Assembly (NCBI GenBank): GCA_949294185.1
Contig: CASFGA010000007.1
Span: 186,001-250,000 of the forward strand
Length of the DNA stretch: 64,000 nucleotides
Direction: 5' to 3'
Source of the DNA: an uncultured Bacteroides sp.
Lineage (GTDB): Bacteria > Bacteroidota > Bacteroidia > Bacteroidales > Bacteroidaceae
Under the pieces are notes generated by a model. It worked only from the letters and a program-made list of their open reading frames with translations. It searched no databases and was not told the DNA's origin. Position numbers and translations under genes: made by a program. Positions 25,996-35,660 of the stretch are shown here, in pieces; the first letter of the stretch is position 1; the number at the start of each line of letters is the position of its first letter.

Positions 25996-27165
25996 TCAAT
26001 AAACCTCTACCTTTGCCGCCAGTGACTTGCACTTGTCTCTTAATGCATCCAGGTTGCCGCCCACTTTATCGTAACATACCACCACGCCCATACGGCGGTT
26101 GAGCTTGGTAAACGGCTTGCCGAAGATGCGCAGATACGTGTTCGGCTGCGAGCAGACCAACTCCTCACCACGGTAGCGGGGAGCTTCCTTGCTGGCAATC
26201 GGCGACAGAATGACGGCGCTTGCCCCGATATGTTCCTGAGTAATGCCCGGAATCGGAAGCCCCAAAACGGCATAAAGATGAAGCTCAAATTCATTTAGGT
26301 TCTGTGTGTTGGCGAGTGTCACCATACCCGTATCGTGCGGGCGAGGCGACAATTCGGAGAAATAGACACCGTTATCGTGACTTAAGAAGAACTCCACACC
26401 CCAGATTCCATAGCCAGTAAGCGCCTCGGTGACCTTAGCGGCCATGCGCTGTGCCTCGGCCAAATGTTCGGGAGCTATGCGTGCGGGTTGGAAACTCTCG
26501 CGGTAATCTCCCCCTTTCTGCACGTGCCCGATGGGCGGACAGAACAGTGTCGGCCCGTTTTTCTGCGTAACGGTGAGCAGAGTGATCTCGCTGTCAAAAT
26601 GAACAAACTCCTCCACAATCAATTCTTTGATATCTCCCCGGCTTCCGCTGCATCCGTAGTCCCAGGAATACTGCAAGTCCTCCGGCCCTTTTGCAACAGA
26701 TTGTCCCTTCCCGGAAGACGACATCAACGGCTTGATGACACACGGATAACCAATCTTTTCAGCGGCATCCTTCAGTTCTTCGAACGAGGAGGCATAAAAA
26801 TACTTCGCAGTCTTCAGTCCCAGTTCCTTTGCAGCCAAATCGCGGATGGCCTTGCGATTCATCGTATAGTTTACTGCACGCGCACTCGGAACGACCTGAA
26901 TCCCCTCTTTTTCCAAATGATACAAACGCTCGGTACGGATAGCCTCAATTTCCGGCACGATAATATCAGGATGATATTTCTCCACCACCCGGTCGAGCGC
27001 TTCACCGTCCAACATACTGAATACTTCACAAGCATCCGCCACCTGCATGGCGGGAGCGCCGGCATAAGAGTCGCATGCAATCACATATTGCCCCAGCCGC
27101 TGTGCGGCAATGACGAACTCTTTCCCCAATTCACCTGAACCCAACAAAAGTATTTTCTTAGTCAT
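25996..27165 (-). CDS. purT: Formate-dependent phosphoribosylglycinamide formyltransferase
   Basis: ATP-grasp enzyme that makes formyl-GAR in purine synthesis from formate and ATP, bypassing 10-formyl-THF. The 389 residues show the N-terminal [31 protein letters not shown], the ATP-grasp loop [13 protein letters not shown], and the metal-binding end [20 protein letters not shown]. Length and motifs fit PurT and not PurK. Single gene with its own promoter and terminator. Confidence 0.96.
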   Translation of the reverse strand: MTKKILLLGSGELGKEFVIAAQRLGQYVIACDSYAGAPAMQVADACEVFSMLDGEALDRVVEKYHPDIIVPEIEAIRTERLYHLEKEGIQVVPSARAVNYTMNRKAIRDLAAKELGLKTAKYFYASSFEELKDAAEKIGYPCVIKPLMSSSGKGQSVAKGPEDLQYSWDYGCSGSRGDIKELIVEEFVHFDSEITLLTVTQKNGPTLFCPPIGHVQKGGDYRESFQPARIAPEHLAEAQRMAAKVTEALTGYGIWGVEFFLSHDNGVYFSELSPRPHDTGMVTLANTQNLNEFELHLYAVLGLPIPGITQEHIGASAVILSPIASKEAPRYRGEELVCSQPNTYLRIFGKPFTKLNRRMGVVVCYDKVGGNLDALRDKCKSLAAKVEVY

Positions 27166-27190
27166 ATCATTTGATGTTTTATACGTAATG

Positions 27191-27198
27191 CAAAGATA
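27191..27198 (-). promoter_or_regulatory. -7 element for purT
   Basis: Minus strand TATCTTTG matches TAnnTTTG and predicts a start near 27184, about 19 bases before the ATG. Confidence 0.6.
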
Positions 27199-27250
27199 AC
27201 CTTTTAAATTGAATATAGCACACTAAAAAACAAAAATATGCCCGCCATCT

Positions 27251-28288
27251 TCACATGAAATAAGAGTATTCAATAAACGGGGCCTGAAGCAGAAAAACAA
27301 TCCCCACCGCTACTGAAACGAGCCAAAGCAGCACCAATACCACCTTTACGGTCAGCGACATCGGCTTCCAGGTGCCGACTCCCTGCATGACGAGCTGCAG
27401 CAATCCCACAACCGGAATGCCTACCGCCAGCAGTCCGCACACGGCAATCACAACCGCTGTTCCCGATGAAGCTCCGATCATCCCCCAATCCACATACGGC
27501 AAAGCCTCGTAAAAAATGGCAGGGATGCTGATCAGCATGCCGGTAGCCGCCATCAGCAGTGCAAACAGCACCACCAGTCCTATCAGCAGCACAGGAGCAA
27601 AACAGATTGCGACCAGTATCAAAAACAATTTGAGCAAGCATCCGACGACCGTCACAACAGCATCCCCCAAACGGCGCATACGCGAACGGGGTCTTTCATC
27701 CCCTGTCGATTCGTTCTCCTGCTCAAAGCCATCCGTAACGGTCTTCCCGATATTCGACACATTGATTGGCTCTCCGCGCATCTGCAACTTCTCTGTAGCC
27801 GTACGCGCCAACGGGATGATAATCCAGGCTATCAAGTAGACAAGGAAAAGACCATGTATCCAAACTCCCGCGAGAATAAGCACAATACGCACCCAAACCA
27901 CATCCCAACCGAAATAAGCCGCAAGTCCGGATGCCACACCGCCCAAGATACGGTCGTCCGGATTACGGAACAAACGGCGGGCGGCCTTTTCATCCCCCAT
28001 GTCTTCCCTGTCCTTCCCGTCCGCATTGTCATTCAAGTCTTCCGGTTTTCCCATACGGGAAATCACGGCTTCCACATTCTCAATCGTAATCACCTGCTTC
28101 CCCTCGCGGATATATTCAGTAAAAAGCTCTGCAATGCGCGCTTCCATGTCGCGCACAATCTCCTCCGCACCGTCGTCTTTACGGAAATGATAACGCAGGT
28201 TGTTCAGGTAATTGTCCAGCAACACATAGGCATCCTCGTCTATATGATAAACGCTACCCGCCAGATTAACAGTCAGTGTCTTTTTCAT
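27251..28288 (-). CDS. PspC-domain membrane protein
   Basis: Envelope stress-type membrane protein of 345 residues. The first 90 residues are a soluble segment (MKKTLTVNLAGSVYHIDEDA) typical of Bacteroidetes PspC proteins. The PspC domain follows at about 105-165 (RRLFRNPDDRILGGVASGLAAYFGWDVVWVRI, then a membrane helix). The C-terminal half has several hydrophobic helices resembling a DUF-type permease tail. Its start overlaps the PadR stop by one base (TAATG), so the two are translationally coupled and the PadR protein probably controls both. Confidence 0.9.
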   Translation of the reverse strand: MKKTLTVNLAGSVYHIDEDAYVLLDNYLNNLRYHFRKDDGAEEIVRDMEARIAELFTEYIREGKQVITIENVEAVISRMGKPEDLNDNADGKDREDMGDEKAARRLFRNPDDRILGGVASGLAAYFGWDVVWVRIVLILAGVWIHGLFLVYLIAWIIIPLARTATEKLQMRGEPINVSNIGKTVTDGFEQENESTGDERPRSRMRRLGDAVVTVVGCLLKLFLILVAICFAPVLLIGLVVLFALLMAATGMLISIPAIFYEALPYVDWGMIGASSGTAVVIAVCGLLAVGIPVVGLLQLVMQGVGTWKPMSLTVKVVLVLLWLVSVAVGIVFLLQAPFIEYSYFM

Positions 28289-28629
28289 TATAGTACAGTT
28301 AAAAATTTTTGCCGCAAATGATTCACCGTGTCCGAAAGTTCATCCCAAGCCGTCTCCAGTTCGGAAAGAATCCTTTCCCCCAATTCTGTCAGCCGATAAT
28401 ACTTCCGCGGAGGGCCTTGCGTAGATTCCACCCACTCGTATGACAGCAGCCCGTCGTTTTTCAGCCGGGTCAGCAGCGGATAAAGCGTGCCCTCCACCAC
28501 AATCAGCTTGGCTTCTTTCAACTTCTGGATTATATCCGAAGCGTAAGAAGCCTCCTGATGCAGCAAGAGAAGAATGCAGTATTCCAGCATTCCCTTCCGC
28601 ATCTGCGATTTTACATTATCTACATTCAT
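28288..28629 (-). CDS. PadR-family transcriptional regulator
   Basis: Winged-helix repressor of 113 residues from the start at 28629. Landmarks are MRKGMLEYCILLLLHQEASYASDIIQKL, VVEGTLYPLLTRLKNDGLLSYEW and PRKYYRLTELG. The frame is open to 28668, but a TAnnTTTG element at 28656-28663 overlaps that extension, so the internal ATG (MNVDNVKSQ) is chosen. It is coupled to the PspC gene by a TAATG overlap. PadR-PspC pairs are common in this phylum and are thought to respond to envelope stress. Confidence 0.93.
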   Translation of the reverse strand: MNVDNVKSQMRKGMLEYCILLLLHQEASYASDIIQKLKEAKLIVVEGTLYPLLTRLKNDGLLSYEWVESTQGPPRKYYRLTELGERILSELETAWDELSDTVNHLRQKFLTVL

Positions 28630-28655
28630 CTGGTTTGACCTTTTATTAACTGAAG

Positions 28656-28663
28656 CAAATATA
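28656..28663 (-). promoter_or_regulatory. -7 element for padR-pspC
   Basis: Minus strand TATATTTG matches TAnnTTTG, with transcription from about 28649, 20 bases before the PadR start. Confidence 0.6.
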
Positions 28664-28759
28664 GGCATTGTTTGAATACCTTGTATTACATAATACTATA
28701 TATTCATTCTTTTTAACGAAATTACACGGATGAAACATACGGCCGACCACAATAAATCG

Positions 28760-28767
28760 TATATTTG
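28760..28767 (+). promoter_or_regulatory. -7 element for the acetyltransferase
   Basis: TATATTTG matches TAnnTTTG, predicting a start near 28774 and a 16-base leader. It falls inside the longer ORF that begins at 28730, which excludes that start. Confidence 0.6.
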
Positions 28768-28789
28768 CCCGAATCAAAAACCAAATATC

Positions 28790-29287
28790 ATGTTTACAAT
28801 CCGAAAAGCAACAACAGAAGACATACCTTTAATCAACAAGCTGGCATGGGAGATATTCCCTCTTACCTATAAGAACATACTGACCAAAGAGCAGACCGAA
28901 TACATGATGGACTGGATGTATTCTCCGGAAAACCTGCGGAAACAGATGGAAGAGGAAGGACACATATATTATATAGCATACGAAGAATGCGAGGCGGCAG
29001 GATATGTATCTATCCAGCCGGAAGGGAAAGACCTTTATCATCTGCAAAAGATTTATGTCCTCCCTTATTTCCAAAAGAGCCGTCTGGGAAGAAAGCTGTT
29101 TGAGCAGGCCGTTTCCGCCATAAAGGAACTTCACCCGGGCCCCTGCCGCATGGAGCTGAACGTGAACCGGAACAATCCCGCATTAGGATTCTACGAACAC
29201 ATGGGAATGAGAAAAGTGCGTGAAGGAGACTTCCCCATCGGGAACGGGTATTACATGAACGACTATATCATGGGGATAGACATCTGA
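28790..29287 (+). CDS. GNAT-family N-acetyltransferase
   Basis: Acetyl-CoA-dependent acetyltransferase of 165 residues. It opens MFTIRKATTEDIPLINKLAW, shows IYVLPYFQKSRLGRKLFEQA (the acetyl-CoA pyrophosphate loop, in a slightly relaxed Q/RxxGxG/A form) and ends NPALGFYEHMGMRKVREGDF. The substrate cannot be inferred; small-molecule or RimI-type protein acetylation are both possible. Its last 25 bases overlap the convergent gene. Confidence 0.9.
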   Translation: MFTIRKATTEDIPLINKLAWEIFPLTYKNILTKEQTEYMMDWMYSPENLRKQMEEEGHIYYIAYEECEAAGYVSIQPEGKDLYHLQKIYVLPYFQKSRLGRKLFEQAVSAIKELHPGPCRMELNVNRNNPALGFYEHMGMRKVREGDFPIGNGYYMNDYIMGIDI

Positions 29288-30450
29288 AGCGGAGCTTCCG
29301 CCACGACATATATCTGGTAACGCGTATCTTCATACACAGGAGTAAGCGAAAGATACCCCCGGAAGATACGCCCCTCCACAATATCAAGCGGATATTTCAG
29401 CGTCATCTCATCATGAGCGGCAAGGGCATCCCCGTCGGCCGCATAATGCTCCACGACATAACGCCCTGTGGAATATGGATGCAGATAGCGGTCGAAAATG
29501 ATGCGGGACACTACTCCCATGTTCATACGGAGGTTCACTTCCACGCAAGGATGGACTATCTTCCGCCCTCCGGACATGCAAACCATCATGTCTACCCCCA
29601 GACAACCTTCATAATCCGCCGCCAACAGACAGGCCAACTCCCGAAGCAAACGCCCGCGTATCTCGTGTATCCACTCCGCCGGCACTTCCCGGAAAAGCCT
29701 GCGCTCCATCTCGGCGTCGCTTGCCAACAGATTGGCCTTGTAGTTGCCTAAGGCATCCGTCTCAAACATCGAGTATCCCGCAAAGCGGACATCCCCTCGT
29801 CCGTCCGCGTAGAACTCCATTGCGAAATCGAGCACCTTATCATACAGCGGTTCGACCATAATCTCTCCCTGTGTGCGAAGTATGCGGGATACCCATCCCT
29901 CCGTGGAAGCATTCCAGGATGCAGGGTCGAGACGGACAAGCCCCCTTCCGCTTCCAGACCACGGAGATTTCAAAACCGACTTTCCGATACGCCCTACCAG
30001 ACTGCGCACCTCGGCCAGCGAACGGCAGACAAAGGCAGTTCCACAAGTATACGGTACTTCGGCGAAACCATGCAGGATTTCCACACACCGCTGCCGTCCA
30101 GACAAATAACGGATTCTCCGTACCCAGTCATCAGAAGGCAAGAGCGAAGCATCGATGCCCCCCAAGCGCAAGGCATGGAGCAAGGCGGGATTCCACCCCC
30201 ACGGACTGCAAGGAAGCGACTCCCATTCTTCCGTCCACCCGGAACGAAAGGGGAAATACGGACTGTGCCACGACTCCACCCGCTCTGCCGCATCCACCTT
30301 CACCTTATCTCCCTCACCCGCATACCAGAGAGGAAGCACAGACAAGTCGTTTGCCATACGTATAATTTCAGACGGAGGCTGATAATAAGGCGTGAAATTG
30401 GCCAAAGCCATATCATGGTCGGGATTGAACAGAAAAAGCCGGTGTGACAT
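29263..30450 (-). CDS. Uncharacterised ATP-grasp-like protein
   Basis: A 395-residue protein with no name I recognise. It opens MSHRLFLFNPDHDMALANFT. The middle has a glycine-rich loop on a lysine (SVLKSPWSGSGRGL, about residues 177-190). The C-terminal part has CLGVDMMV and HPCVEVNLRMNMGV, resembling the ATP-grasp metal-binding strand with E and N. These features in order suggest an ATP-grasp ligase of unknown substrate. The frame is open to 30648, but a promoter element at 30470-30477 lies inside that extension. No operon partner is present, and the gene overlaps the acetyltransferase gene by 25 bases. Confidence 0.75.
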   Translation of the reverse strand: MSHRLFLFNPDHDMALANFTPYYQPPSEIIRMANDLSVLPLWYAGEGDKVKVDAAERVESWHSPYFPFRSGWTEEWESLPCSPWGWNPALLHALRLGGIDASLLPSDDWVRRIRYLSGRQRCVEILHGFAEVPYTCGTAFVCRSLAEVRSLVGRIGKSVLKSPWSGSGRGLVRLDPASWNASTEGWVSRILRTQGEIMVEPLYDKVLDFAMEFYADGRGDVRFAGYSMFETDALGNYKANLLASDAEMERRLFREVPAEWIHEIRGRLLRELACLLAADYEGCLGVDMMVCMSGGRKIVHPCVEVNLRMNMGVVSRIIFDRYLHPYSTGRYVVEHYAADGDALAAHDEMTLKYPLDIVEGRIFRGYLSLTPVYEDTRYQIYVVAEAPLQMSIPMI

Positions 30451-30469
30451 AAGGATTTTCAGTTTTATG

Positions 30470-30477
30470 CAAAGATA
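30470..30477 (-). promoter_or_regulatory. -7 element for the ATP-grasp-like gene
   Basis: Minus strand TATCTTTG matches TAnnTTTG. The predicted start near 30463 is 13 bases before the ATG at 30450. Confidence 0.6.
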
Positions 30478-30681
30478 AGAAATTCTTGCCTTACTCCATT
30501 CCTGCCTTTCGATTTCCATACTTTGCCCCTCACTGTTTTCCCAAAGACGGACAGACAGACCAGGAAAGCCAAAGCCACGCACGTTTTTCCCCGCATGAAA
30601 CTTTATTTTCCTGCCCACCCAAACAAAATCGGAACATGGCCAAACCATTTTATCTTTCTATTCAAATTTTGCCAACTCCAG

Positions 30682-30712
30682 TTTGCAATATCATGAAGTA
30701 TTAGTATATTTG
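30682..30712 (+). promoter_or_regulatory. Consensus promoter of the AAA ATPase gene
   Basis: TTTG at 30682-30685, 19 bases, TATATTTG at 30705-30712: full matches at both elements. The leader is about 12 bases. Confidence 0.85.
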
Positions 30713-30729
30713 CAGCCAAACCGCAAGCA

Positions 30730-31908
30730 ATGGAATCATTTTACAGGACACACAGTTATTTGGTGGAGCACACAAATGCGCCGGTGCGCCGCGACCTGAT
30801 GGACGAGATAGACTGGAATGCCCGTCTTATCGGCATCAAAGGCACGCGAGGCGTAGGGAAAACGACTTTCCTGCTGCAATACGCAAAAGAGAAATTCGGG
30901 CTCGACCGCTCCTGTCTGTTCGTAAACATGAACAATTTCTACTTTTCCCAATGCAGTCTGGTAGAGTTCGCGGGAGAGTTTGTAAAGCGCGGCGGGAAAG
31001 TTCTGCTTATCGACCAGGTGTTCAAGCTACCAGACTGGAGCCATGAGCTGCGCATGTGCTACGAGCGTTATCCCAATCTGAAAATCGTTTTCAGCGGTTC
31101 GTCCGTCATGCGGCTTAAGGAAGAAAATCCGGAACTCAACGGAATAGTCAAATCCTATAACCTGCGCGGCTTTTCTTTCCGGGAGTTTCTGAACCTTCAG
31201 ACAGACCATCACTTTCCTCCATACAGTCTGAACGAGATTCTGACCAATCATGAGCACATCGCCAAAACGATACTCCAGCATCTTAACCCGCTGAACTATC
31301 TGCAAGACTACATACATCACGGCTTCTACCCTTTCTTTCTGGAGAAACGCAACTTTTCAGAAAATCTGCTGAAGACCATGAACATGATGATTGAAGTAGA
31401 CATTCTTCTCATCAAACAAATCGAACTGAAATATCTTTCAAAGATAAAAAAATTATTATATTTGTTGGCGGTAGACGGGCCGGTGGCTCCCAATGTCAGC
31501 CAACTGGCAGCCGACATCCAGACCTCGCGGGCTACAGTGATGAACTATATCAAATATCTCACGGATGCCCGCCTGATTAACATGGTGTACCCGAAAGGAG
31601 AAGTATTCCCCAAGAAGCCGGCCAAGATCATGATGCACAACACCAATCTGATGTACAGTATCTACCCGGTGAAAGTGGAGGAACAGGATGTTTTGGAAAC
31701 ATTCTTTGTAAATACCTTATGGAAAGACCACAAGGTAAACAAGGGCGAAAAGGGAACTTCCTTCCTTGTCGACAACAGTTTGCAGTTCCGCATCTGCGCC
31801 GAAGGCTGCAAGTTCAAGAGCAATCCGAATGTATATTACGCCATGCACAAGATGGAATTAGGACATGGCAACCAGATTCCGCTATGGCTCTTCGGATTTC
31901 TTTACTGA
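30730..31908 (+). CDS. AAA_14/DUF4143-type ATPase
   Basis: P-loop protein of 392 residues in the large Bacteroidetes/archaeal AAA_14 family, of unknown role. The Walker A is GTRGVGKTT (38-46), and GSSVMRLKEENPEL supplies the sensor-1 region. The Walker B region reads KVLLIDQVFKLPDW: the aspartate is present but the usual catalytic glutamate is Q. A winged-helix-like segment (PNVSQLAADIQTSRATVMNYIKYL) precedes a C-terminal nuclease-like fold. Monocistronic with a consensus promoter. Confidence 0.88.
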   Translation: MESFYRTHSYLVEHTNAPVRRDLMDEIDWNARLIGIKGTRGVGKTTFLLQYAKEKFGLDRSCLFVNMNNFYFSQCSLVEFAGEFVKRGGKVLLIDQVFKLPDWSHELRMCYERYPNLKIVFSGSSVMRLKEENPELNGIVKSYNLRGFSFREFLNLQTDHHFPPYSLNEILTNHEHIAKTILQHLNPLNYLQDYIHHGFYPFFLEKRNFSENLLKTMNMMIEVDILLIKQIELKYLSKIKKLLYLLAVDGPVAPNVSQLAADIQTSRATVMNYIKYLTDARLINMVYPKGEVFPKKPAKIMMHNTNLMYSIYPVKVEEQDVLETFFVNTLWKDHKVNKGEKGTSFLVDNSLQFRICAEGCKFKSNPNVYYAMHKMELGHGNQIPLWLFGFLY

Positions 31909-31972
31909 CGGCACCGCCGACCGACAAGTTATGCAGAGAGATTTTTATTAACTAATTATAATTAGTAATCAT

Positions 31973-34900
31973 ATGACTAAACAAAAAAAATTTATCACTT
32001 GTGATGGAAATGAGGCTGCCGCCCATATCTCGTACATGTTTACAGAGGTAGCCGCCATTTATCCTATCACCCCGTCGTCTACAATGGCTGAACATGTGGA
32101 CGAATGGGCAGCAGCCGGACGTAAGAACATCTTTGGCGAAACTGTTTTGGTTCAGGAAATGCAGTCAGAAGGCGGTGCAGCCGGCGCTGTTCACGGTTCA
32201 CTCCAGGCAGGAGCCTTAACCACCACCTACACGGCATCGCAGGGTCTTCTGCTGATGATACCTAACATGTATAAGATTGCCGGCGAACTGCTGCCGTGCG
32301 TATTCCATGTATCGGCCCGTACACTGGCATCTCATGCTCTTTGTATCTTCGGAGACCATCAGGATGTCATGTCAACCCGCCAGACTGGCTTTGCCATGCT
32401 GTGCGAAGGTTCTGTGCAAGAAGTCATGGACTTGGCAGGCGTAGCTCATCTGTCTACCATCAAGGCACGCGTTCCGTTCGTCAATTTCTTCGACGGATTC
32501 CGTACTTCTCACGAAATCCAAAAGATAGAAAAGCTGGATAACGAGGATCTCGCTCCGCTTGTTGACCAGAAAGCATTGGCCGAGTTCCGCAATCGTGCGC
32601 TGACGCCCAACAAACCGGTTGCCCGCGGTATGGCAGAAAATCCGGATCATTTCTTCCAGCACAGAGAATCATGCAATCCATACTATGAGGCTGTTCCGGC
32701 CATCGTAGAGGAATACATGAACGAAATCAACAAGATTACAGGACGCAACTACGGTCTGTTCGACTACTATGGCGCTGAAGACGCAGAAAACATCATCATC
32801 GCTATGGGCTCCGTAACAGAAGCTACACGCGAAGCCATCGATTACCTGACCGCTCAGGGAAAGAAAGTGGGCTTGGTGGCCGTTCACCTGTATCGTCCGT
32901 TCTCTGCAAAGCACTTCCTGGCAAAAGTGCCCAAGACAGTCAAGCGTATTGCCGTGCTCGACCGCACAAAAGAACCGGGATCAAACGGCGAACCGCTCTA
33001 TATGGATGTAAAAGAGTGCTTCTACGGACAGGAGAACGCCCCGCTTATCGTAGGCGGACGCTATGGCTTGGGCTCAAAAGACACGACTCCGGCACAAATC
33101 CTGTCAGTATACGAGAATCTGGAACTCCCGATGCCGAAAGACCACTTCACCATCGGAATTGTGGATGACATTACATTCTCTTCACTTCCCCAGAAAGAAG
33201 AAATCGCTTTGGGCGCAGAAGGCGTATTCGAAGCCAAGTTCTACGGTCTGGGAGCCGACGGTACGGTAGGTGCAAACAAGAACTCTGTAAAGATTATCGG
33301 AGACAACACAAACAAATATTGTCAGGCTTACTTCTCTTACGACTCTAAAAAGTCTGGAGGATTCACCTGCTCTCACCTCCGCTTCGGCGATCATCCGATT
33401 CGCTCCACTTATCTGGTTACAACGCCTAACTTTGTGGCTTGTCACGTTCAGGCTTATCTGCACATGTACGATGTTACCCGCGGTTTGCGTAAGAACGGTA
33501 CATTCCTTTTGAATACAATCTGGGAAGGCGAAGAACTGGCAAAAAATCTGCCGAATAAGGTGAAAAAATATTTTGCTCAGAACAATATTACCGTTTACTA
33601 TATCAATGCTACCCAGATTGCACAGGAAATCGGTTTGGGCAACCGCACCAACACCATCCTTCAGTCTGCATTCTTCCGCATTACAGGCGTTATTCCTGTC
33701 GACTTGGCCGTTGAACAGATGAAGAAGTTCATTGTGAAGTCTTACGGAAAGAAGGGCGAAGATGTAGTGAACAAGAACTACGCTGCCGTTGACCGCGGCG
33801 GTGAATACAAACAGCTGACCATTGATCCGGCTTGGGCTAACCTGGAAGTTGAACCGGCAGCTGCCAACAACGATCCTGCCTTCATCAACGAAGTGGTTCG
33901 TCCGATCAACGCACAAGACGGCGACTTGCTTCCTGTGTCTGCATTCAAGGGTATCGAAGACGGAACCTGGTATCAGGGAACAGCCAAATATGAAAAACGT
34001 GGCGTTGCCGCATTCGTACCGGAATGGAATCCTGAATGCTGTATCCAGTGTAACAAGTGTGCCTACGTTTGTCCGCATGCAGCCATCCGTCCGTTCGTGC
34101 TCGACGCCGAAGAACAAAAGGGCGCAAACTTCCCGATGCTGAAGGCTGTCGGCAAACAATTCGACGGAATGACATTCCGCATGCAGGTTGATGTGCTCGA
34201 CTGCTTGGGATGCGGCAACTGTGCCGATGTTTGTCCGGGTAATCCCAAGAAGGGCGGAAAGGCTCTCACGATGAAACATCTGGAAAGTCAGCTCGCCGAA
34301 GCAGCCAACTGGACATACTGCACCGAGAATGTGAAGAGCAAACAGCATTTGGTAGACATCAAAGCCAATGTAAAGAACTCTCAGTTTGCCACTCCGCTGT
34401 TTGAATTCTCCGGCGCATGCTCAGGCTGCGGCGAGACTCCGTATGTAAAACTGATTTCCCAGCTGTTCGGCGACCGCGAAATGGTATCCAACGCTACCGG
34501 ATGTTCTTCAATCTATTCTGGTTCCGTTCCTTCAACTCCTTACACTACCAATGAAAAAGGTCAGGGTCCGGCATGGGCAAACTCTCTGTTCGAAGACTTC
34601 TGCGAATTTGGTCTGGGTATGGAACTGGCAAACAAGAAGCTGCGCAACCGCATTGAAGATGCAATGAAAGCCGCCATCGCCGAAGAAAATACTCCGGCAG
34701 AATACAAAGAGGCATTCCAGGAATGGATTGACGGACGCAACGATGCTGAAAAGAGCAAGGCTGCCGCTGAAAAAATCATTCCGATGGTAGAAGCCGCCAA
34801 AGACAAATGCCCCGCTTGCGCCACTATCTACGAGTTCAGAGACTATCTGATCAAGCGTTCTCAGTGGATTATCGGTGGAGACGGAGCTTCTTACGATATC

Positions 34901-35530
34901 GGCTACGGAGGTCTTGACCATGTTATCGCATCGGGAGAAGATGTAAACATCCTTGTGCTCGATACAGAAGTTTATTCTAATACCGGTGGTCAGTCTTCTA
35001 AGGCTACTCCGCTCGGCGCTATTGCCAAGTTCGCCGCATCCGGCAAGCGTGTACGCAAGAAAGATCTCGGTATGATCGCCACGACTTACGGCTATGTTTA
35101 TGTCGCTCAGATCGCGATGGGAGCTGACCAGGCTCAGACCTTAAAGGCTATCCGCGAGGCAGAAGCTTATCATGGCCCGTCATTAGTCATCGCTTATGCT
35201 CCATGTATCAACCACGGACTTAAGGCCGGCATGGGCAAGAGCCAGGCAGAAGAAGCCAAGGCCGTGGAATGCGGTTACTGGCATCTGTGGCGTTTCAACC
35301 CGGCATTGGAAGAAGAAGGAAAGAATCCGTTCTCACTCGACTCTAAAGAGCCGAACTGGGAAGGTTTCCAAGATTATCTGAAGGGCGAAGTGCGCTTTGC
35401 TTCCGTCATGAAACAATATCCGACTGAAGCCGCCGACCTGTTTGCCGCCTGCGAAGAAATGGCCAAGAAACGTTATGCTTCCTACAAACGTATGGCTGCT
35501 ATGGATTGGAGCAACGAGCCTCAAGAATAA
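31973..35530 (+). CDS. nifJ: Pyruvate:ferredoxin (flavodoxin) oxidoreductase
   Basis: Single-chain homodimeric PFOR that converts pyruvate and CoA to acetyl-CoA, CO2 and reduced ferredoxin, the main pyruvate-oxidising step of anaerobes. The 1185 residues include the N-terminal pyruvate domain (AAAHISYMFTEVAAIYPITPSS), a gamma domain, two [4Fe-4S] motifs (CIQCNKCAYVCPHAAI and CLGCGNCADVCPGNPK), the third-cluster and TPP region (CSGCGETPYVKL) and GDGASYDIGYGGLDH with the TPP-Mg motif. Usage of common codons suggests high expression. A good terminator follows. The upstream gene is 64 bases away. Confidence 0.98.
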   Translation: MTKQKKFITCDGNEAAAHISYMFTEVAAIYPITPSSTMAEHVDEWAAAGRKNIFGETVLVQEMQSEGGAAGAVHGSLQAGALTTTYTASQGLLLMIPNMYKIAGELLPCVFHVSARTLASHALCIFGDHQDVMSTRQTGFAMLCEGSVQEVMDLAGVAHLSTIKARVPFVNFFDGFRTSHEIQKIEKLDNEDLAPLVDQKALAEFRNRALTPNKPVARGMAENPDHFFQHRESCNPYYEAVPAIVEEYMNEINKITGRNYGLFDYYGAEDAENIIIAMGSVTEATREAIDYLTAQGKKVGLVAVHLYRPFSAKHFLAKVPKTVKRIAVLDRTKEPGSNGEPLYMDVKECFYGQENAPLIVGGRYGLGSKDTTPAQILSVYENLELPMPKDHFTIGIVDDITFSSLPQKEEIALGAEGVFEAKFYGLGADGTVGANKNSVKIIGDNTNKYCQAYFSYDSKKSGGFTCSHLRFGDHPIRSTYLVTTPNFVACHVQAYLHMYDVTRGLRKNGTFLLNTIWEGEELAKNLPNKVKKYFAQNNITVYYINATQIAQEIGLGNRTNTILQSAFFRITGVIPVDLAVEQMKKFIVKSYGKKGEDVVNKNYAAVDRGGEYKQLTIDPAWANLEVEPAAANNDPAFINEVVRPINAQDGDLLPVSAFKGIEDGTWYQGTAKYEKRGVAAFVPEWNPECCIQCNKCAYVCPHAAIRPFVLDAEEQKGANFPMLKAVGKQFDGMTFRMQVDVLDCLGCGNCADVCPGNPKKGGKALTMKHLESQLAEAANWTYCTENVKSKQHLVDIKANVKNSQFATPLFEFSGACSGCGETPYVKLISQLFGDREMVSNATGCSSIYSGSVPSTPYTTNEKGQGPAWANSLFEDFCEFGLGMELANKKLRNRIEDAMKAAIAEENTPAEYKEAFQEWIDGRNDAEKSKAAAEKIIPMVEAAKDKCPACATIYEFRDYLIKRSQWIIGGDGASYDIGYGGLDHVIASGEDVNILVLDTEVYSNTGGQSSKATPLGAIAKFAASGKRVRKKDLGMIATTYGYVYVAQIAMGADQAQTLKAIREAEAYHGPSLVIAYAPCINHGLKAGMGKSQAEEAKAVECGYWHLWRFNPALEEEGKNPFSLDSKEPNWEGFQDYLKGEVRFASVMKQYPTEAADLFAACEEMAKKRYASYKRMAAMDWSNEPQE

Positions 35531-35556
35531 TCCATACGTTTATCCATAATAAAAAA

Positions 35557-35588
35557 ACGGTCGTCTTTTCAAAAGGCGGCCGTTTTTT
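35557..35588 (+). terminator. Intrinsic terminator of nifJ
   Basis: ACGGTCGTC at 35557-35565 pairs with GGCGGCCGT at 35575-35583 (two G-U), with loop TTTTCAAAA and a run of six T (35583-35588). It lies 26 bases after the stop. Confidence 0.9.
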
Positions 35589-35623
35589 ATGGAATAAAGT
35601 TCTTCCCGATACAAACAAATATT

Positions 35624-35631
35624 TATTTTTG
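35624..35631 (+). promoter_or_regulatory. -7 element for the small lipoprotein/phosphoesterase operon
   Basis: TATTTTTG matches TAnnTTTG. The start would be near 35638, about 23 bases before the ATG. Confidence 0.55.
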
Positions 35632-35660
35632 CAGCATACAACTTACTCAAACTCTATGTC

